Origin: Dehalococcoidia bacterium
Lineage (GTDB): Bacteria > Chloroflexota > Dehalococcoidia > GIF9 > AB-539-J10
DNA: 8,915 nucleotides
NCBI GenBank assembly: GCA_030603265.1
Contig: JAUVYD010000040.1
Location: forward strand, 1 to 8,915
Direction of reading: 5' to 3'
Part shown: piece by piece, positions 6,672-8,915 of the stretch
Layout: every line of letters begins with the position of its first letter
Position numbering within the stretch: the first letter of the stretch is position 1
Translations under genes and position numbers: made by a program
The notes under the pieces: generated by a model
What the model saw: only the letters and a program-made list of their open reading frames with translations
What the model was told of the DNA's origin: nothing
Databases searched by the model: none

Positions 6672-7406
6672 GGAAGCCTCCTTGCAGATGAGAGTGCCGG
6701 GCACGTCGCTGCTGCTCGATGCCACGAGAATAGGCATCCCGTAGACCTGCCCCAACTCCACGGCCCTGGGCGCCATCACCTTCGCGCCGTAGGTTGCAAG
6801 CTCCAGCATCTCCTCGTAACCTATCCTCGACAACTTCACGGCACCGGGCACTACCCGGGGGTCAGCGGATAGCACGCCCTCCACATCAGAGTATATCTCG
6901 CAGACTTCCGCTCCCAGGCTTGCCGCCAGAGCCACCGCCGTGGTATCCGAGCCACCCCTGCCGAGCGTCGTCGTATCCATGTCCGCGGTGACGCCCTGAA
7001 ACCCTGCCACAATCACTATGTTGCCCTTCTTCAGTTCGCCGACAATGCGCTGCGGGTCAATTCGCTCTATCCGTGCCTTGTTGTGGCTCGAATCGGTCTG
7101 GATTCCCGCCTGCAGCCCCGTCAGGCTCACGGCCGGGTGACCATCGCTCTTCAGGGCCATCGCCATCAAGGTACTCGATACCATCTCTCCTGTGGAGAGC
7201 AACACGTCCAGTTCCCGCTCATCAGGGCGGTCGGTCATCTGCCGGGCAAGGGATAGTAATTCGTCGGTCGTGTCGCCCATCGCGGACACGACAACAACCA
7301 TCTCGTTGCCTGAATCCTTGCAGCGTCCTATGCGCCGCGCAACGTTGCGTATCTTCGCGGCGTCAGCCACGGAACTGCCGCCATACTTCTGGACTATCAC
7401 TGCCAT
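6180..7406 (-). CDS. lysC: aspartate kinase with two ACT domains
   Basis: Aspartate kinase phosphorylates L-aspartate with ATP, the first step to lysine, threonine, methionine and diaminopimelate. The 408 residues match the monofunctional bacterial enzyme. The kinase domain (about 1-245) has KYGGSS at 7-12, TGE at 72-74, GRGGSDTTA at 149-157 and SDVEGVLSADPR at 173-184. Two C-terminal ACT domains follow (about 262-335 and 340-408) with VDTIVQNAGTDNVTDVTF and GTGMQNTPGYAARMF then TTSEIRI, the usual effector-binding region for feedback by lysine and/or threonine. Which effector acts cannot be read from the sequence. The start ATG is 11 bp after the upstream stop; GAGGGAG (7419-7413) overlaps that stop with a 6-nt spacer. 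A strong internal start lies at Met246. No homoserine dehydrogenase domain is fused. No lysine riboswitch is seen ahead of the operon. Confidence 0.97.
   Translation of the reverse strand: MAVIVQKYGGSSVADAAKIRNVARRIGRCKDSGNEMVVVVSAMGDTTDELLSLARQMTDRPDERELDVLLSTGEMVSSTLMAMALKSDGHPAVSLTGLQAGIQTDSSHNKARIERIDPQRIVGELKKGNIVIVAGFQGVTADMDTTTLGRGGSDTTAVALAASLGAEVCEIYSDVEGVLSADPRVVPGAVKLSRIGYEEMLELATYGAKVMAPRAVELGQVYGMPILVASSSSDVPGTLICKEASMELRNRVSGIAHDRNVAKITVIGAPDHPGTAKDIFEPLARANISVDTIVQNAGTDNVTDVTFTAARTDLVKALSIIEPVAKKLGAAKVVRDETLATVSIIGTGMQNTPGYAARMFRAMYEENINIELITTSEIRITCIISEARVEDAVRALHRSFEVEFRQPE
6677..6683 (-). promoter_or_regulatory. internal Shine-Dalgarno sequence within lysC
   Basis: AAGGAGG on the minus strand is a full complement to the conserved 16S rRNA tail and sits 5 nt before an in-frame ATG at the junction of the kinase and ACT domains. 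It is the strongest ribosome binding site seen in the operon. Confidence 0.55.
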
Positions 7407-7412
7407 TGTGAA

Positions 7413-7419
7413 CTCCCTC
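7413..7419 (-). promoter_or_regulatory. ribosome binding site of lysC
   Basis: GAGGGAG overlaps the TGA stop of the upstream gene and lies 6 nt before the lysC ATG. This placement favours coupling between the two aspartate-family genes. Confidence 0.65.
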
Positions 7420-8602
7420 AGGACGTCAACATCGCCATAATCCGGTGCCCCTCATCGAGAGCGAGCCCTGTGCTCAAGGCCTGGCGTTCCGTGAAACCGG
7501 AGGCGCCGTTGCCATCCATGCCCGCACCCCAGAGCAGGAACGGTACAGGGTCTGCGACGTGCGTCCGCACCTCAATCGGGGTGGGGTGATCAGGGGCCAC
7601 ATGGACCCTGACTCTCTTTCTCTCAAGCTTACGAAGGACTGACACCATTTCGCTGTCTATCCGCTCAATAGCTTGCACCTTGTCCTCAACCGCCCCATCG
7701 TGGCCCGCCTCGTCAGGAGCTTCAACATGTGCGACCACGAGATCACATGTTTCCAGTGCCTCGATTGCCCCCTTCATCTGCCCCGCATAGTCATTCGCAG
7801 TGTCCCCCGTAACACCGGGAATCTCGAGTACACGCATGTCGAGCATCTTCGCAAGGCCAAGGAGGAGGTCCACTCCCGAAGTCATGGCCGCACTCAGGCC
7901 AAATGTGTCACGGAAGGAGGGCATCGGCGGAATCTGCCCGCTACCCCAGAAGAGCCAGATCATGTTCGCGGGGGCCTCTCCGCGCGTTTCACGCTCAAGA
8001 TTGACAGGATGGCCCTCGAGAACTTCCCGGGACCGAACCATCAGCTCGCGAAGGTAGTCGCTTCCGTTGCCTCTGGGAAGATGCTCTGCAATGAGTCCTC
8101 CCGGTATGTTGTGTGCGGGAGTGCATTCAGCCTCGAGTGTTTCCTCGCGTCCACTTATCTTGCAGATATGCCTGTAGCTGATACCGGGGAAGAAGCTCAC
8201 CTCGTGGTCGCCAAGGGCGGAATTGAGCGCCGCGACAAGCCTGTGTGCCTCATCGTTGCTGATGTACCCCGCGCTATAGCTGTCCATCCTGCCATCCCGC
8301 ACGCTCACGAGGTTGCAGCGGAACACGATTTCGCCAGGCCCTATCGGTATCTCCATGCTGCGGGCTTCAATCGACCCCCTTCCTCTGTAGTAAACTCGAG
8401 GGTCATACCCGAGAAGCGACATGCACGCGCAAGCGCTGCTGGGCTCCATGCCAACCGGCACGGTGCGAACAACGCCGACTGTGCCCTCCCGTGCGAGGGC
8501 ATCAAGGTACGGCGTTCTCGCAAGTTCGAGGCTGGTCTTGCCCTCGTGGGCCGGAAGTCCCCAACCTGCGGCACCGTCCATGATGAGTACGAAGTACTTC
8601 AT
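7418..8602 (-). CDS. phosphoglycerate mutase superfamily protein, proposed homoserine kinase (TIGR02535-like)
   Basis: The protein has 394 residues and the alkaline-phosphatase fold of cofactor-independent phosphoglycerate mutases of the archaeal type (ApgM). Metal and catalytic elements are visible: Asp9 (LIMDG), Ser55/Ser56 (EPSSACACMSLLGYDP, 53-68), Asp297 and His301 (EAPDEAGH), Asp338 and His339 (PDHPTP) and His348. Where typical ApgM proteins have a GSD-type motif before SLLGYDP, this one has PSSACAC. With RGRGSIEARSM and FWGSGQIPPMPSF, that variant fits the subgroup named 'proposed homoserine kinase' (TIGR02535), which occurs in bacteria lacking ThrB, often beside threonine-pathway genes. 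lysC follows after 11 bp, which supports that role; a glycolytic mutase (apgM) remains the alternative. The frame is open upstream through the antisense of a tRNA gene, so the start must be ATG 8602 or the in-frame ATG 8617 (MNAAN- extension). Neither has a clear Shine-Dalgarno sequence. It leads the operon. Confidence 0.87.
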   Translation of the reverse strand: MKYFVLIMDGAAGWGLPAHEGKTSLELARTPYLDALAREGTVGVVRTVPVGMEPSSACACMSLLGYDPRVYYRGRGSIEARSMEIPIGPGEIVFRCNLVSVRDGRMDSYSAGYISNDEAHRLVAALNSALGDHEVSFFPGISYRHICKISGREETLEAECTPAHNIPGGLIAEHLPRGNGSDYLRELMVRSREVLEGHPVNLERETRGEAPANMIWLFWGSGQIPPMPSFRDTFGLSAAMTSGVDLLLGLAKMLDMRVLEIPGVTGDTANDYAGQMKGAIEALETCDLVVAHVEAPDEAGHDGAVEDKVQAIERIDSEMVSVLRKLERKRVRVHVAPDHPTPIEVRTHVADPVPFLLWGAGMDGNGASGFTERQALSTGLALDEGHRIMAMLTS

Positions 8603-8604
8603 GT

Positions 8605-8633
8605 TTGCCGCGTTCATTGAAGACCTATATAAT
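8605..8633 (+). promoter_or_regulatory. promoter of tRNA-Pro
   Basis: TTGCCG (8605-8610), a 17-nt spacer and TATAAT (8628-8633) precede the tRNA gene. The expected start near 8640 leaves about 6 nt ahead of the mature 5' end. The -35 lies in the first codons of the divergent operon leader gene. Confidence 0.55.
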
Positions 8634-8634
8634 A
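8626..8634 (-). promoter_or_regulatory. probable -10 of the lysC-gyrA operon
   Basis: The minus strand reads TATTATATAG here, containing overlapping -10 candidates TATTAT (8634-8629) and TATATA (8631-8626). No good -35 is found; that position falls inside the tRNA gene. Transcription would begin at about 8618, practically at ATG 8617 and 16 nt before ATG 8602. The box overlaps the -10 of the divergent tRNA gene. Confidence 0.45.
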
Positions 8635-8645
8635 GCATGGCTAAA

Positions 8646-8719
8646 CGGGGCGTAGCGCAGATTGGTAGCGCGCAGCGTTCGGGACGCTGAGGCCGGAGGT
8701 TCGAGTCCTCTCGCCCCGA
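8646..8719 (+). tRNA. tRNA-Pro (anticodon CGG)
   Basis: A complete 74-nt cloverleaf can be folded by hand. The acceptor stem pairs CGGGGCG (8646-8652) with CGCCCCG (8712-8718), with A73 at 8719. The D stem is GCGC/GCGC with the GG pair in its loop (8664-8665). The anticodon stem is CAGCG/CGCTG with loop TTCGGGA, so the anticodon CGG is at 8680-8682 and reads codon CCG. The variable loop has 5 nt and the T arm is GGAGG-TTCGAGT-CCTCT with one G-U pair. The C1-G72 pair and G37 are hallmarks of bacterial tRNA-Pro. CCA is not encoded (ACT follows) and must be added by the CCA-adding enzyme. No separate terminator hairpin follows, only T-rich sequence (8721-8728). Confidence 0.95.
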
Positions 8720-8818
8720 CTTCTTTTCAATCCTCCTTTGTTCTTCACCAGTTCCGCCTGATTGCCCCTTTTCCCCTAGGAGCCTGTCCGAGTAATAGCT
8801 TTGGGCACGTATGGAAGG

Positions 8819-8824
8819 TATAAT
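8819..8824 (+). promoter_or_regulatory. -10 box of the transposase gene
   Basis: TATAAT lies 30 nt before the transposase GTG. No -35 at normal spacing is evident; TTGGGC (8801-8806) is too close at 12 nt. The box is enclosed by the 7-bp inverted repeat AGCTTTG (8797-8803) / CAAAGCT (8830-8836). Confidence 0.4.
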
Positions 8825-8853
8825 TGGGGCAAAGCTGAGCGAGGGGGAGACGC

Positions 8854-8915
8854 GTGAGCAAGACGTTCCGTCCATACGAGCCCGGGCAGATGTTTCTCAT
8901 GCCGGCATTGCTGCA
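8854..8915 (+). CDS. transposase N-terminus, IS1182-like (partial)
   Basis: The first 20 codons from GTG 8854 read VSKTFRPYEPGQMFLMPALL, starting Met in vivo. This resembles the N-terminus of IS1182-group DDE transposases, which typically begin (M)SKTFRPY-x-P-x-Q-x-x-L-x-P and continue into the LPE-H-x-A region; that continuation is outside the window. GAGGGGGAGA (8841-8850) is an appropriately placed ribosome binding site. Assignment to the family rests on a short stretch and on memory of the motif. Whether the gene is intact cannot be judged. Confidence 0.65.
   Translation, partial: MSKTFRPYEPGQMFLMPALL

Larger units (their letters stand above)
8779..8915 (+). mobile_element. left end of an insertion sequence (IS1182-like), cut by window edge
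   Basis: A transposase start with its own ribosome binding site and a TATAAT box lies at the right edge. The element's outer end is probably at about 8779, where GGAGCCTGTCCGAGTAAT begins after a pyrimidine-rich stretch; this looks like a terminal inverted repeat, but the matching right end is outside the window. CTAG (8776-8779) could be part of a target duplication; this cannot be tested here. The 59 bp between the tRNA and this point show nothing else I recognise. Confidence 0.55.

Noticed and set aside
7673..8620. 315-codon open frame antisense to the proposed homoserine kinase gene
   Set aside because: Its codons lie exactly opposite the sense codons, a frame that stays open when TTA, CTA and TCA are rare in the sense gene. 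It has no recognisable domain or ribosome binding site.
8603..8645. Lysine or threonine riboswitch or attenuator ahead of the aspartate-family operon
   Set aside because: The space between the operon start and the divergent tRNA is under 45 bp, and the transcript leader is predicted to be 0-16 nt, too short for any such element.
8646..8719. tRNA gene as an attachment site for a genomic island
   Set aside because: No repeat of the tRNA 3' end and no integrase is visible. The neighbouring element looks like a simple IS.
8603..8875. N-terminal extension of the mutase/homoserine kinase frame upstream to 8875, including a segment reading REDSNLRPQRPERCALP
   Set aside because: This stretch is the antisense of the tRNA-Pro gene and of the IS end. 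Such peptides are a well-known artefact of open frames running through tRNA genes. The family starts at MKYFVLIMDG.

Overview
The window is a gene-dense piece of a moderately high-GC bacterial chromosome. The gene families, the aspartate kinase/TPR/gyrA gene order and the overall protein flavour (a TIGR02535-type proposed homoserine kinase, an unfused TIGR03960-type radical SAM protein, and a TPR protein with a conserved central domain next to gyrA) remind me most of Chloroflexota, in particular Dehalococcoidia. That placement rests on remembered resemblance, not on a search, so it is tentative.

Layout. At the left edge, the 5' end of dtd (D-aminoacyl-tRNA deacylase) runs leftward out of the window. 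It is divergent from a rightward radical SAM gene (220-2058), and the 105 bp between them holds a good sigma70-type promoter for each direction. The radical SAM gene runs tail-to-tail into, and overlaps by 14 bp, the last gene of a long leftward operon. That operon reads from right to left: proposed homoserine kinase of the phosphoglycerate mutase superfamily (8602-7418), lysC aspartate kinase (7406-6180), a TPR protein (6183-5284), gyrA (5287-2849) and an alpha/beta hydrolase (2779-2045). Spacing is tight: 11 bp, then two GTGA start/stop overlaps, then 69 bp. To the right of the operon lies a divergent tRNA-Pro(CGG) gene whose -10 box overlaps the probable -10 of the operon on the other strand. 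The right edge holds the start of an insertion sequence with the first codons of a transposase that looks IS1182-like.

How the genes fit together. The first two operon genes probably both serve the aspartate family: aspartate to aspartyl phosphate (LysC) and, if the TIGR02535 proposal is right, homoserine to phosphohomoserine. They are joined to an essential DNA topology gene, gyrA, through a TPR protein of unknown role. lysC carries a strong internal Shine-Dalgarno sequence in front of Met246, just before the ACT domains, so it may make a separate regulatory beta subunit from the same frame.

The most interesting points are this internal lysC start, the mutase-fold proposed homoserine kinase beside lysC, the repeated pattern of promoters placed almost on top of start codons (dtd, radical SAM, operon leader), and the conserved but unexplained TPR protein. 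I saw no CRISPR array, defence island, phage genes or riboswitch. This is mostly a housekeeping region with an IS at its edge.
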